Of a stretch of 55,177 nucleotides of DNA, positions 25,403 through 34,250 are shown piece by piece. The DNA is from Acidovorax sp. Leaf191. GTDB lineage: Bacteria; Pseudomonadota; Gammaproteobacteria; Burkholderiales; Burkholderiaceae_C. The DNA lies in the NCBI RefSeq assembly GCF_001424425.1, contig NZ_LMPT01000012.1, positions 1 through 55,177 of the forward strand. Reading direction: 5' to 3'. Within the stretch, counting starts at the first letter, position 1; the number at the start of each line of letters is the position of its first letter. Both the position numbers and the translations under genes were made by a program. Under the pieces are notes generated by a model, which was given only the letters and a program-made list of their open reading frames with translations, was not told the origin of the DNA and searched no databases.

Positions 25403-26238
25403 GCCCGCACCCCCTGGCTGGAACCGGCCGGGCGGCGCAGGTTGCTCACGTCGTCGATGGTGCCGAGGTAGGCCTCGATGACGCCGGGGTGCGACTGCAC
25501 CTCGCGCGGCGTGCCCATCGCCACCACTTCGCCCTGGTTCATGGCCAGCACGCGGTCGGACACCTTGGAGACCAGCGACATGTCGTGTTCCACCATCAGC
25601 ACGGTGATGCCGAGCTCGTGCTGGATGTCCTGGATCCAAAAAGCCATGTCGTCGGTCTCCTCCACGTTCAGGCCCGACGAGGGCTCGTCGAGCAGCAGCA
25701 GCTGGGGCTCGGTGCACAGCGCGCGCGCCAGCTCCACCACCTTGCGCACGCCGTACGGCAGGCCGGCCACCAGCGTGTCGCGGTAGTGCTGCAGGTCGAG
25801 AAAGTCGATGACCTGCTCGGCCTTCTCGCGGGCTCGCACCTCGGCGTCGCGCACCTTGCGGGTGAAGAACATCTCTGCCCACACGCCGGTCTCGCGGCGC
25901 GTGTGGCGACCGATCAGCAGGTTGTGCAGCACGCTCGCATGCTCGAACAGCTCGATGTTCTGGAAGGTGCGGGCGATGCCCAGGCCCGCCACCTTGTGCG
26001 GCGGCTGGTCAGTCAAAGGCAGCATGGCACCGCCCGGGCCCGCGTACGCGATGGTGCCGGTGGTGGGCGTGTAGATGCGGCTGATGAGGTTGAACACCGT
26101 GGTCTTGCCGGCGCCATTGGGGCCGATGAGGGTGAACACCTCGCCCCGGCGCACGTCGAAGCTCACGTTGTTGACCGCCAGCACGCCGCCAAAGCGCACG
26201 CTGAGGTTCTGGGCGGTGAGCAGGATGTCGTCGTTCAT
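25399..26238 (-). CDS. livG: Branched-chain-type ABC transporter ATP-binding protein LivG
   Basis: A 279-residue ABC ATPase with Walker A GPNGAGKTT, Walker B LLLLDEPSSGLN and the LivG-type extended middle region (ARTFQNIELFEHASVLHNLLIGRH). The usual LSGGQ signature is replaced by LPYGVRKVVELARAL, a degenerate form common in LivG. The start overlaps the livM stop by four bases, so the genes are translationally coupled. It acts at the inner membrane with LivF, LivH and LivM. Confidence 0.9.
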   Translation of the reverse strand: MNDDILLTAQNLSVRFGGVLAVNNVSFDVRRGEVFTLIGPNGAGKTTVFNLISRIYTPTTGTIAYAGPGGAMLPLTDQPPHKVAGLGIARTFQNIELFEHASVLHNLLIGRHTRRETGVWAEMFFTRKVRDAEVRAREKAEQVIDFLDLQHYRDTLVAGLPYGVRKVVELARALCTEPQLLLLDEPSSGLNVEETDDMAFWIQDIQHELGITVLMVEHDMSLVSKVSDRVLAMNQGEVVAMGTPREVQSHPGVIEAYLGTIDDVSNLRRPAGSSQGVRA

Positions 26239-27311
26239 TTCAGCCTGTCCGATTTTTGGAAGGACTTCTGCCGCTTGAACATCCCCCTGCGGTAGAACGG
26301 GAACATCTGCAGCCAGGTGCGCACCTTGAGCCAGCGGCCGTACAGGCCCATGGGCTCGAACAGCACGAACGCGATCAGCACCGCGCCGTAAACCACGGCC
26401 TGCAGCCCAGGCGCCTGGCCGATGGCGGCGGGCAGCCAGTCCTTGCTGAGCGAAATCATCTGGGGCATGGTGATGAGGAAGATGGCCCCGAGGAACGCGC
26501 CATGCACCGACCCGAGCCCACCGATCACGATCATCAGCAGCAGGTCGATGGACTGCAGGATGTTGAACTGGTCGGGCGAGATGAACTGCAGCTTGTGCGC
26601 ATAGAGCGCACCGCCGATGCCGGCGAGGGCCGCCGAGATGGAAAACGACAGCGTCTTGTACCGCGCCAGGTGGATGCCCATGCTCTGCGCCGATATTTCC
26701 GAATCGCGGATCGCGACGAAGGCCCGGCCCGTGGAGGACCGCAGCAGGTTCAGGATGGCCAGCGTGCTGACCACGGCAATCACGAGACACAGAAAGTAGA
26801 ACGACTCGGTGGATTCGAACTTGAATCCCCAGATTTCGGGCGGCACCAGGTGCTTGCCGGAGTTGCCGCCCGTCACCGATTCCCACCGCGCGAACACCTC
26901 TTCGACGATGAACCCGAACGACAGCGTGGCCATGCCCAGGTAGATGCCCTTGACGCGCAGCGCGGGCAGGCCCACCACCACGCCCACGGCGGCCGACAGC
27001 CCCGCCGCGCAGGCCAGCGACAGCGCGAACGGCCAGCCCATGCCCGTGAGCACCGCCTGCGTGTACGCCCCCACGCCGAGGAAGGCCGCATGCCCCAGCG
27101 AGAACAGCCCCGTGAACCCCGCCAGCAGCATGAGCCCCAGGCCCACGATGGCGTAGATCAGCACGAAGGTGAGCTGCGCCAGCCAGTACTCGGGGGCCAC
27201 CCAGGGAGCTGCGACCAGCGCCACGGCCAGCAGGCTGTACCAGAAGACATGCCCGCCATGTTTTGCCAGGCGCAGGCCTTGTTCGTAGGAGGTCTTGAAA
27301 AGAAAGCGCAT
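26235..27311 (-). CDS. livM: Branched-chain-type ABC transporter permease LivM
   Basis: A 358-residue inner-membrane permease of the LivM family: many hydrophobic segments, GLGLMLLAGFTGLFSLGHAAF near the N-terminus, GLPALRVKGIYLGMATLSFG mid-protein, and the coupling region AFVAIRDSEISAQSMGI. It pairs with LivH to form the channel. It starts 4 bp after the livH stop and its stop overlaps the livG start. Confidence 0.9.
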   Translation of the reverse strand: MRFLFKTSYEQGLRLAKHGGHVFWYSLLAVALVAAPWVAPEYWLAQLTFVLIYAIVGLGLMLLAGFTGLFSLGHAAFLGVGAYTQAVLTGMGWPFALSLACAAGLSAAVGVVVGLPALRVKGIYLGMATLSFGFIVEEVFARWESVTGGNSGKHLVPPEIWGFKFESTESFYFLCLVIAVVSTLAILNLLRSSTGRAFVAIRDSEISAQSMGIHLARYKTLSFSISAALAGIGGALYAHKLQFISPDQFNILQSIDLLLMIVIGGLGSVHGAFLGAIFLITMPQMISLSKDWLPAAIGQAPGLQAVVYGAVLIAFVLFEPMGLYGRWLKVRTWLQMFPFYRRGMFKRQKSFQKSDRLK

Positions 27312-27315
27312 GGTG

Positions 27316-28254
27316 TCAGACTTTCTTTCTCAATTTTTCGCCGAACAGACCGTTGGGTTTGACCATCAGCATGATCAGCACCACGATGTACGCGGCCGTG
27401 TCCTTGAAGCCGTCGGGCAGGTAGAAGCCCGACAGCGATTCGACGATACCGATGACCAGCCCTCCCACGATGGCGCCCGGCAGGCTGCCGAAGCCGCCCA
27501 CCACGGCCGCCGGAAAGGCCTTGAGGCCGATCATCCCCATGTTGGCGTGCACGAAGGTGATGGGCGCTAGCAGCAGCCCCGCCACCGCGGCCACGGCGGC
27601 GGCCAGGCCCCAGGCCAGCCCGTTGAGCCTCTGCACGGGGATGCCCATGTAGTAGGCCGCCAACTGGTTCTGCGACGAGGCCTGCATCGCAATGCCCAGC
27701 TTGCTGTAGCGGAACATCGCGAACAGCAGCAGGCACAGCACGGCGGTGGCGCCGATGACCACCAGTTGCTCGGCGTTGAGCACCAGCGCCCCCACCCGCA
27801 GCGACATGTCCTTGTAGGGCACGGGCAGCGTGTGGGTCTCGGTGCCGATGTTGGGGATCATCGTCACCAGGCCGCGAAGCACATAGCCGATGCCGATGGT
27901 GAGCATGACGATGGAGAACGCGGGCTGGCCGAGGATGGGGCGGATGACGGCGCGCTCGAGTACGGTGCCGAAAAGGCCCATGGCCAGGATGCTCGCGATC
28001 ACCGCCACCCAGAACGGAAAGCCCAGCACCGTCATGAGCGCCAGTCCGCAGAACGCGCCCAGCATCATGAGTTCGCCCTGCGCGAAGCTCACGGTTTCGG
28101 TGGCCTTGTAGATCAGCACGAAGCCCAGCGCGATCAGCCCGTAGATGCACCCCTGGGAGACACCACTGATCAACAGTTGCACGAATTGCACACGGGCTCT
28201 CCCGAAGAGGACTGACGCAGATCGGACGGGGGCAACGCGCAGGGCCTTGGACAT
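27316..28254 (-). CDS. livH: Branched-chain-type ABC transporter permease LivH
   Basis: A 312-residue permease and the first gene of the liv operon. Family segments are SQGCIYGLIALGFVLIYKAT, SFAQGELMMLGAF and MQASSQNQLAAYYMGI. The ATG at 28254 gives a hydrophilic N-terminus (MSKALRVAPVRSAS) before the first membrane helix; longer starts would run into the promoter. A TetR-type palindrome inside a good promoter lies 41-68 bp upstream, so the operon is probably repressed until the substrate, or a CoA ester of it, accumulates. Confidence 0.9.
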   Translation of the reverse strand: MSKALRVAPVRSASVLFGRARVQFVQLLISGVSQGCIYGLIALGFVLIYKATETVSFAQGELMMLGAFCGLALMTVLGFPFWVAVIASILAMGLFGTVLERAVIRPILGQPAFSIVMLTIGIGYVLRGLVTMIPNIGTETHTLPVPYKDMSLRVGALVLNAEQLVVIGATAVLCLLLFAMFRYSKLGIAMQASSQNQLAAYYMGIPVQRLNGLAWGLAAAVAAVAGLLLAPITFVHANMGMIGLKAFPAAVVGGFGSLPGAIVGGLVIGIVESLSGFYLPDGFKDTAAYIVVLIMLMVKPNGLFGEKLRKKV

Positions 28255-28294
28255 GCGGTGTGTCCGTCCTGGTCTGCGTGGGCCTTGGCAGATA

Positions 28295-28322
28295 TTTATA
28301 CAAAGCGATTGCTTTGCATAAA
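28295..28322 (-). promoter_or_regulatory. livH promoter with palindromic operator in the spacer
   Basis: On the - strand, -35-like TTTATG (28322-28317) and -10 TATAAA (28300-28295) are separated by the 16-bp palindrome CAAAGCAATCGCTTTG (perfect CAAAGC / GCTTTG arms). Of the three related sites in the window this one is the most symmetrical and has the best promoter hexamers. The predicted start near 28288 gives a leader of about 34 bases. Confidence 0.75.
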
Positions 28323-28326
28323 TAAT

Positions 28327-28855
28327 GGTGCACGTGCTGCGGGCGCACCGCACTCGGGGCTAACCCTGATGGCGCGTTCAGGGGCATGGAGTGCGGGGGG
28401 CCGCGGCGCATATTGACGCAGCCCGGTGCACGGCGCAATAAGGGTTGCGGCCTAGGCGGGCTCGGGTTGCCGGGGCGGGCACCCATCGCGGTATCGGGCG
28501 TGTCAGCGGTGTTGGTCGCGTCGGGGCGCGCTGCAGGCGCCATGCAGACGGCCTGGAGAGGCTTGGGTGGCCTGGTGGCGCACCGGCGCGGGCCTCGGGA
28601 TCGCTCGCGCGCTCATGGCGTGCCGTGTCGCGTGGGTGACATGAAGCGGCTTCGCTCAGCTGCGCGCGACGTTGCGATCCGTCCTGCTCGATCGCTGCAG
28701 GACCGGGGCGGGCGTACCGCAGAGAGAGTTTTAAGGAAAAATAGCCGCTACCGCTTTATCACCAAGCGCTGGAAGCTATAAAAATAGTAGCATCCACGGT
28801 GCAGGCCTCTTCACGAAGCGCTGGCGCCACCGCACAGGAGCCGAACAGGAACCGC
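28327..28855. other. Long intergenic region between the livH promoter and a thioesterase gene
   Basis: About 530 bp without a convincing gene. Open frames on the + strand are arginine-rich and lack family resemblance. Positions 28736-28787 hold a copy of hairpin repeat B (TAGCCGCTACCGCTTTATCA, then AAGCGCTGGAAGCTATAAAA). The remaining GC-rich part (28380-28700) shows nothing I can interpret. Confidence 0.5.
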
Positions 28856-29356
28856 ATGAGCAAGACCAACCACAACACGCCCTCTGCCGCCGAGCCGCGG
28901 GCGTTCGAGCCTGAGTTCATCACCGGGCTCAAGGCCATCTTCGAAGAGAAGATCGTGTTCAACCAGGTGCTGGGCCTGAAGGTCACGAGCCTCAGGCCCG
29001 ACGGCGTGACCGGCCGCATCGACATGAAGCCCGAGCTGGTGGGGCACTACGCGTACAACCGCATCCACGGCGGCGTGATCAGTGCGGGCCTGGATGCGAT
29101 GGGCGGCCTGGCCGTGATGGCCGCCATCGGTGCCAAGCACATGGACGAGCCGCCGGAGCAGCGCCTGCACCGCTTTGCCAAGCTGGGCACCATCGACCTG
29201 CGCATCGACTACCTGCGCCCGGGCATCGGCAGCCATTTCGAGCTGCGCGCCAACGTGCTGCGCCTGGGCTCGCGCGTGGCCAGCACCCGCATGGAATTCC
29301 TGGGGCCGGACGGCGAGATCATGTCGGCGGGAGCGGCTGCGTACATCGTGTCGTAG
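28856..29356 (+). CDS. Hotdog-fold thioesterase (PaaI/YigI-like)
   Basis: A 166-residue single hotdog-domain protein. GHYAYNRIHGGVISAGLDAMGG resembles the PaaI/YigI signature (HGGxxxxxxDxxxG). LGTIDLRIDYLRPGIGSHFE and STRMEFLGPDGEIMSAGAAAY complete the fold. It probably hydrolyses acyl-CoA thioesters in the cytoplasm; substrate unknown. The ATG at 28856 has AGGA upstream. It is monocistronic, but lies next to the acyl-CoA import and degradation genes and could free CoA from dead-end esters. Confidence 0.83.
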   Translation: MSKTNHNTPSAAEPRAFEPEFITGLKAIFEEKIVFNQVLGLKVTSLRPDGVTGRIDMKPELVGHYAYNRIHGGVISAGLDAMGGLAVMAAIGAKHMDEPPEQRLHRFAKLGTIDLRIDYLRPGIGSHFELRANVLRLGSRVASTRMEFLGPDGEIMSAGAAAYIVS

Positions 29357-29580
29357 CGGGCTGCGCGCTCGCCAGCAGGGGGAGGGCGCGATCGGGTGGC
29401 TTGGCTCCAGCGCTGCAATGCCTAAAGTTCAACCCGGCGCAGCGTTCACCGCCGAATGTGTGATCCCGCAAGCCTTGCAAGTGCATGCAACGAGAGAACC
29501 GTTTGGTTACCGTTCTTGCGTAACGAAGGCATCTTTCCCTACACACGGTCCCTACGATGACTTCTTTTCAAGGAGATCTG

Positions 29581-30159
29581 ATGGCCGTGCAAAACCCCTT
29601 CTTTGGCAAGCGTGAACCCGAATCGTTCCAACCCCGCCACAGCGCCACCACTTCCACACCGACCCCCTCCACCTCCGCCGGCCTGACGGGCACGGCGGCG
29701 ACCAGCGGGCTCAATGCGCAGGCGCTGTCGGGCTCTGCGGCCAAGTCGCCCACCGACACCACGGGCAGCAAGCTCACGGTGGGCCCCAACATCAAGCTCA
29801 AGGGCGTGGAGATCACCGATTGCGACACGCTCGTGGTCGAAGGCACGGTCGAGGCCACCATGGATTCGCGCGTGATCCAGATCTCCGAGAACGGCGCCTT
29901 TCGCGGCTCGGCCGAGATCGACATCGCCGAGATCCATGGCGAGTTCAACGGCACGCTGACCGTGCGCCAGAAGCTCGTGATCTACAGCACGGGCAAGGTC
30001 AACGGCAAGATCCGCTACGGCAAGCTCGTGGTGGAAGAGGGCGGCCAGCTGGCGGGCGAGATCGAAGCCGGTTTTGCCAGCGGCGCATCATCGTCGTCGA
30101 GCGCGCAGCGCACCGCATCCGCGCCCCTGCGGGCTGAGCCCACTGCCATGGCGGCCTGA
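29581..30159 (+). CDS. Bactofilin family cytoskeletal protein
   Basis: A 192-residue protein with the bactofilin (DUF583) beta-helical core at about 58-162 (GVEITDCDTLVVEGTVEATM, then IDIAEIHGEFNGTLTV and GKIRYGKLVVEEGGQLAGEI), flanked by disordered Ser/Thr/Pro-rich tails. Bactofilins polymerise at the membrane and organise cell shape or polar structures. AAGGAG at 29569-29574 supports the ATG at 29581 over one at 29557. The 224 bp upstream hold no other gene, and the 229 bp downstream (30160-30388) show nothing recognisable. Confidence 0.88.
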   Translation: MAVQNPFFGKREPESFQPRHSATTSTPTPSTSAGLTGTAATSGLNAQALSGSAAKSPTDTTGSKLTVGPNIKLKGVEITDCDTLVVEGTVEATMDSRVIQISENGAFRGSAEIDIAEIHGEFNGTLTVRQKLVIYSTGKVNGKIRYGKLVVEEGGQLAGEIEAGFASGASSSSSAQRTASAPLRAEPTAMAA

Positions 30160-30388
30160 TCGCCGCGCCGCCTTGGCGGCATTCCACCCCGCAAGGCAAC
30201 CACCCATCCAGGCACCCGCGATGGCCCAGCCAATGGGCTGGCGTTCATCGCAACGGGTGCTTTTTGATTGGCGCCTGTGCCCCTGCGCCGCGCGCCTGGG
30301 GGCCCGATGCGCAGGGTTGCCAGGTGCCGGCCCCGGTGGTGCCCCAGCGCTGCGATGACCCAGCGCTGCCCCAGTAGCATCCGTGTGG

Positions 30389-30826
30389 CTATTGCTCCGC
30401 TGCCGCAGGCGGCTGCGTGAGCTTGGGCACGGACCGCGGGCGGCCTTGTTCGTCGATGGCCACGTAGGTCAGGCGGGCCTCGGTCACCTTCACATACCGG
30501 CCCTGTTCGGCAAAACGCTCGGCGTACACCTCCACCTCGACCGTGATCGAGGTGTTACCCACGCGCGTGATGGCCGAGCAGAACGACAGGATGTCGCCCA
30601 CCCGCACGGGCTGCTTGAAGATGAATTCGTTGACCGCCACCGTGGCCATGCGGCCCTGCACGTAGCGCGCGGGCAGCACGGAGCCCGCCAGATCCACCTG
30701 CGCCATCACCCAGCCGCCGAAGATGTCGCCGTTGGCGTTGCAGTCCGCGGGCATGGGGATGACCTTGAGCACCAGCTCCTTGTCTGTGGGCAATGCGGCG
30801 GGTGGTGGGCTGAAGATGGCAGACAT
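30389..30826 (-). CDS. Acyl-CoA thioesterase, YciA-like
   Basis: A 145-residue hotdog thioesterase with NANGDIFGGWVMAQVDLAGS, whose Asp is the family's catalytic residue, and FKQPVRVGDILSFCSAITRVG. YciA-type enzymes hydrolyse a range of acyl-CoAs. The ATG at 30826 is the family start; the frame stays open upstream only because it is antisense to the ABC transporter gene. It is divergent from that transporter gene with 45 bp between starts. Confidence 0.87.
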   Translation of the reverse strand: MSAIFSPPPAALPTDKELVLKVIPMPADCNANGDIFGGWVMAQVDLAGSVLPARYVQGRMATVAVNEFIFKQPVRVGDILSFCSAITRVGNTSITVEVEVYAERFAEQGRYVKVTEARLTYVAIDEQGRPRSVPKLTQPPAAAEQ

Positions 30827-30871
30827 GGGCAAAATCCCGGGTAGATAAAAAAACAACCGGAATTGTCCCCC

Positions 30872-32704
30872 ATGCGCCGCACCGGCGAATCCACCTCCCC
30901 CCTCCCCACGCCCCCGGGCGCCGCCGCGGCGGCCTCCACGCAGTCCGACTGGTCCACGCTCTCCCGCCTGTTCCCCTACCTGTGGCAGTACAAGTGGCGC
31001 GTGCTCGCGGCCCTGCTGTTCATGGTGGGGGCCAAGGTGGCCAACGTGAGCGTGCCGCTGTTGCTCAAGAACTTGGTCGATGCGATGAGCATCAAGCCCG
31101 GCGACCCCACGGCGGTGCTGGTGGTGCCGGTGGGCCTGCTGGTGGCCTACGGGCTGCTGCGCCTGTCCACCTCGCTGTTCACCGAGCTGCGCGAACTGGT
31201 GTTCTCGCGCGCCACGCAGGGCGCCACGCGCAGCATTGCGCTGGCCACGTTCGAGCACCTGCATGCGCTGAGCCTGCGCTTTCATCTGGAGCGGCAGACC
31301 GGTGGCATGACGCGCGACATCGAGCGCGGCGTGAAGGGCATCGAGTCGCTGATCTCGTACTCGCTCTACAGCATCGTGCCCACGCTGATCGAGGTGGTGC
31401 TGGTGCTCACCATCCTGGCCGTGAAGTTCGACGCCTGGTTCGCGTGGATCACGCTGTGCGCGCTGGGCCTGTACATCCTGTTCACCGTGACGGTGACCGA
31501 ATGGCGTACCAAGTACCGGCGCGAGGCCAACGAGCTCGATTCGGCCGCACACACCAAGGCGGTGGATTCGCTGCTGAACTACGAGACGGTCAAGTACTTC
31601 AACAACGAGGGCTTCGAGGCGCGGCGCTACGACGAGAGCCTGGACCGCTACCGCCGATCGCGCATCAAGGCGCAGTTCACGCTGTCGCTGCTCAACACCG
31701 GCCAGCAGCTCATCATCGCGGTGGGCCTGGTGGCCATGCTGTGGCGTGCCACGCAGGGCGTGGCGGCGGGCACCATGACGCTGGGCGACCTGGTCATGGT
31801 CAACGCCTACATGATCCAGCTGTACATCCCGCTCAACTTCCTGGGCGTGATCTACCGCGAGATCAAGCAGAACCTGACCGACCTGGACAAGATGTTCACC
31901 TTGCTCGACCGCGAGCGCGAGGTGGCCGATGCCCCCGGCGCGCAGCCCCTGGCAGGGCTGGACCAGCCCACGGTGCGCTTCGAGGACGTGCACTTCGCCT
32001 ACGACCCCCAGGGCGGCCGCACCATCCTGCACGGCGTGAGTTTCGAGATCCCGGCCGGCAAGACGGTGGCGGTGGTGGGGCCGTCGGGCTCGGGCAAGAG
32101 CACGCTGGCGCGGCTGCTGTTCCGCTTCTATGACATCCAGCAGGGCCGCATCACCATCGCCGGCCAGGAGATCCGCGGCGTGACACAGGCCAGCGTGCGC
32201 CAGGCCATCGGCATCGTGCCGCAGGACACCGTGCTCTTCAACGACACCGTGGCTTACAACATCGCCTACGGCCGCCCGGGCGCCACGCAGGACGAGGTCG
32301 AGGCCGCGGCCCGCTCGGCGCGCATCCACGACTTCATCGCCAGCGCGCCCAAGGGCTACGGCACCATGGTGGGCGAGCGCGGGCTCAAGCTGTCGGGTGG
32401 CGAAAAGCAGCGCGTGGCCATCGCGCGCACGCTGCTCAAGAACCCGCCCATCCTCATCTTCGACGAGGCCACCTCGGCGCTGGACTCGGCCAACGAGCGC
32501 GCCATCCAGGCCGAGCTGCAGAGCGTGGCGCAGAACAAGACCACGCTGGTGATCGCGCACCGCCTGTCCACCGTGGTGGACGCGCACGAGATCCTGGTCA
32601 TGGAGTCGGGCCGCATCATCGAGCGCGGCACGCATGCGCAGCTGCTGTCGCAGCGCGGGCGGTATTCGAGCATGTGGGCACTGCAGAATGAGAGCTCCCC
32701 CTGA
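30872..32704 (+). CDS. ABC exporter, fused permease/ATPase, Atm1/AtmA-like
   Basis: A 610-residue half-transporter. The N-terminal six-helix domain (from about residue 35) includes [20 protein letters not shown] and [18 protein letters not shown], typical of the Atm1/ABCB7 branch. The C-terminal ATPase has GPSGSGKST (about 405), [16 protein letters not shown] (about 507) and [13 protein letters not shown]. Such proteins export glutathione-linked metal or sulfur compounds or give heavy-metal tolerance. The last codons and stop lie within a dispersed repeat (from about 32695), so the natural C-terminus may have been replaced. Confidence 0.88.
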   Translation: MRRTGESTSPLPTPPGAAAAASTQSDWSTLSRLFPYLWQYKWRVLAALLFMVGAKVANVSVPLLLKNLVDAMSIKPGDPTAVLVVPVGLLVAYGLLRLSTSLFTELRELVFSRATQGATRSIALATFEHLHALSLRFHLERQTGGMTRDIERGVKGIESLISYSLYSIVPTLIEVVLVLTILAVKFDAWFAWITLCALGLYILFTVTVTEWRTKYRREANELDSAAHTKAVDSLLNYETVKYFNNEGFEARRYDESLDRYRRSRIKAQFTLSLLNTGQQLIIAVGLVAMLWRATQGVAAGTMTLGDLVMVNAYMIQLYIPLNFLGVIYREIKQNLTDLDKMFTLLDREREVADAPGAQPLAGLDQPTVRFEDVHFAYDPQGGRTILHGVSFEIPAGKTVAVVGPSGSGKSTLARLLFRFYDIQQGRITIAGQEIRGVTQASVRQAIGIVPQDTVLFNDTVAYNIAYGRPGATQDEVEAAARSARIHDFIASAPKGYGTMVGERGLKLSGGEKQRVAIARTLLKNPPILIFDEATSALDSANERAIQAELQSVAQNKTTLVIAHRLSTVVDAHEILVMESGRIIERGTHAQLLSQRGRYSSMWALQNESSP

Positions 32705-32775
32705 AGCGCTTCGCGCTATCCCCCTGAGGGGGACGCCACCGGTGGCCCGGCAGAGCCGGTTCCACGGTGGCGCTG
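32695..32775. repeat. Dispersed repeat C overlapping the ABC exporter stop codon
   Basis: CTCCCCCTGAAGCGCTTCGC and TCCCCCTGAGGGGGACGCCA are followed by GGCCCGGCAGAGCCGGTTCC. A second copy follows gltK at 43014-43100. The TGA at 32702-32704 is part of the repeat. The rest of the gap to 32892 shows nothing recognisable. Confidence 0.75.
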
Positions 32776-32892
32776 GTGGGGCCGTGCTTGTTGCATGCGT
32801 CGGTGGGGTGACTGACGTTGCCTGCCTCTGTGGCGTCCCTTGTTTTGTTCCGTTGTTTTCGGTTCCTCGTTCATCCTGTTCCTTCCGCTCCC

Positions 32893-33825
32893 ATGAAACC
32901 TGTCCTGCTTGCCCTCATGTTCCTGTCCGAAGAACACCGCGCCCAGATGGCGCAGTCGTTCGAGGTGATCTATGCGCCCGACGCGGCGCAGGCTGCGGCG
33001 GCGATAGCCGGGCATGGCGCGCGCATCGCGGTGGTGCTGACCATCGGCGCCACGGGCCTGTCCGCGGCGCAGATCGATGCGCTGCCGCAGGTGTCGCTGA
33101 TCTGCGCGCTGGGCGCGGGCTACGAGAACATCGCGGTGGCGCATGCCAAGGCGCGTGGCATCGTGGTGGCCAACGGCGCGGGCACCAATGACGACTGCGT
33201 GGCCGACCATGCGTTCGGGCTGCTGATCGCCACCGTGCGTGGCATCCCCAGGCTGGACGGCCTCACGCGCCAGGGCGTGTGGCGCACGGCGCTGCCGCTG
33301 CCGCCCAACGTGTCGCACAAGCGGCTGGGCATCATCGGCCTGGGCACCATCGGCAAGAAGATCGCCCAGCGCGCGCTGGGCTTCGAGATGGAGGTGGGCT
33401 ACCACAACCGCAGTGCGCGCAGCGATGTGGCCTACCGTTACTTCGCCGACGTGGCGGCGCTCGCCGGGTGGGCGGATTTTCTGATCGTGGCCACGCCCGG
33501 CGGCGCGGGCACGCAGCATCTGGTCGATGCGCAGGTGCTGCGGGCTTTGGGCCCGGGCGGCCATGTGGTCAACATCGCGCGCGGCAGCGTCATCGACACC
33601 GCCGCGCTGGCTCAGGCGCTGCGCGATGGCACCATCGCAGGCGCGGGCCTGGACGTGTACGAGAGCGAGCCTGCGCCGCCGGCCGAACTGACCGGCCTGG
33701 ACACCGTGGTGCTCACCCCCCACGTCGCCGGCTGGTCGCCCGAGGCGGTGCAGGCGTCGGTGGACCGCTTCCTGGAGAACGCGCGCCGGCACCTGGCGGG
33801 CGAGGCGCCGGTGTCGCCGATCTGA
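32893..33825 (+). CDS. D-isomer-specific 2-hydroxyacid dehydrogenase family protein
   Basis: A 310-residue NAD(P)-dependent dehydrogenase. The catalytic domain is split around a Rossmann domain that has GLGTIGKKIA at about 149-158. NIARGSVIDTAAL carries the catalytic Arg, VYESEP the Glu and LTPHVAGWSPEA the His. The length fits glyoxylate/hydroxypyruvate reductase-type enzymes, which reduce 2-keto acids. The ATG at 32893 is chosen by alignment; no strong ribosome-binding site is visible. It appears monocistronic. Confidence 0.87.
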   Translation: MKPVLLALMFLSEEHRAQMAQSFEVIYAPDAAQAAAAIAGHGARIAVVLTIGATGLSAAQIDALPQVSLICALGAGYENIAVAHAKARGIVVANGAGTNDDCVADHAFGLLIATVRGIPRLDGLTRQGVWRTALPLPPNVSHKRLGIIGLGTIGKKIAQRALGFEMEVGYHNRSARSDVAYRYFADVAALAGWADFLIVATPGGAGTQHLVDAQVLRALGPGGHVVNIARGSVIDTAALAQALRDGTIAGAGLDVYESEPAPPAELTGLDTVVLTPHVAGWSPEAVQASVDRFLENARRHLAGEAPVSPI

Positions 33826-33828
33826 ATT

Positions 33829-33852
33829 ACGGCCAGATGGATATCTGGCCGT
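33829..33852. other. Perfect inverted repeat after the 2-hydroxyacid dehydrogenase gene
   Basis: ACGGCCAGAT-GGAT-ATCTGGCCGT is a perfect 10-bp hairpin beginning three bases after the stop. No T-run follows, so it is either a processing/stability hairpin or a binding site. Confidence 0.6.
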
Positions 33853-33971
33853 GATTCACCATGCACCTGGGCAACTAGAGCGGTGGCTGGTGAACTGGGC
33901 GTCGCGGTGAAGGGGTCGTAGGCGCGTTTTTCCGTGTAGTGCTATTTGCGCTACATGGCTACAATGTGCGC

Positions 33972-34250
33972 ATGACTGCCCTCACCGTTCATCCCCTGTC
34001 GTTGCGCCTGGCCACCGGCGACCTGGCCATCATCGACCGCGCCGCCGCGCTGCGCGGTCGGTCGCGCACCGAGTTCATGCGCGATGCCGCCGTGCGGGCT
34101 GCGGAAGAAGCGTTGCTCGAAGCCCTGCCCATCCGCATGAGTCCCGAGGGCTTCGAGGCCTTTCTGTCCGTGCTCGCCGAGCCCGGTACGCCCGTGCCGG
34201 AGATGGTGCAGACGCTGCAGCGCACCGCGCCCTGGGAACGCACCCTGTGA
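33972..34250 (+). CDS. DUF1778 (TacA-like) antitoxin
   Basis: A 92-residue protein. The N-terminal ribbon-helix-helix is of DUF1778 type (LSLRLATGDLAIIDRAAALR, then GRSRTEFMRDAAVRAAEEAL). The C-terminal tail would wrap the toxin. It binds its own promoter and neutralises the GNAT toxin encoded next, whose GTG start overlaps its stop. Just upstream, TGTAGTGCTATTTGCGCTACA (33935-33955) is an inverted repeat with TGTAG/CTACA ends and is followed by a -10-like TACAAT (33960-33965). This is a likely autoregulatory operator. Confidence 0.85.
   Translation: MTALTVHPLSLRLATGDLAIIDRAAALRGRSRTEFMRDAAVRAAEEALLEALPIRMSPEGFEAFLSVLAEPGTPVPEMVQTLQRTAPWERTL

Noticed and set aside
29423..29458. Sigma-28 promoter before the bactofilin gene (TAAAGTTC ... 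GCCGAATG)
   Set aside because: The spacing between the two elements is 20 bp, against about 11 in the consensus, and the -10 match is poor.
30389..32635. 748-residue - strand frame spanning the ABC exporter
   Set aside because: Only the first part (30389-30826) is a real gene, the YciA-like thioesterase. The rest is antisense to a clear ABC exporter and is low-complexity His/Arg/Gly.
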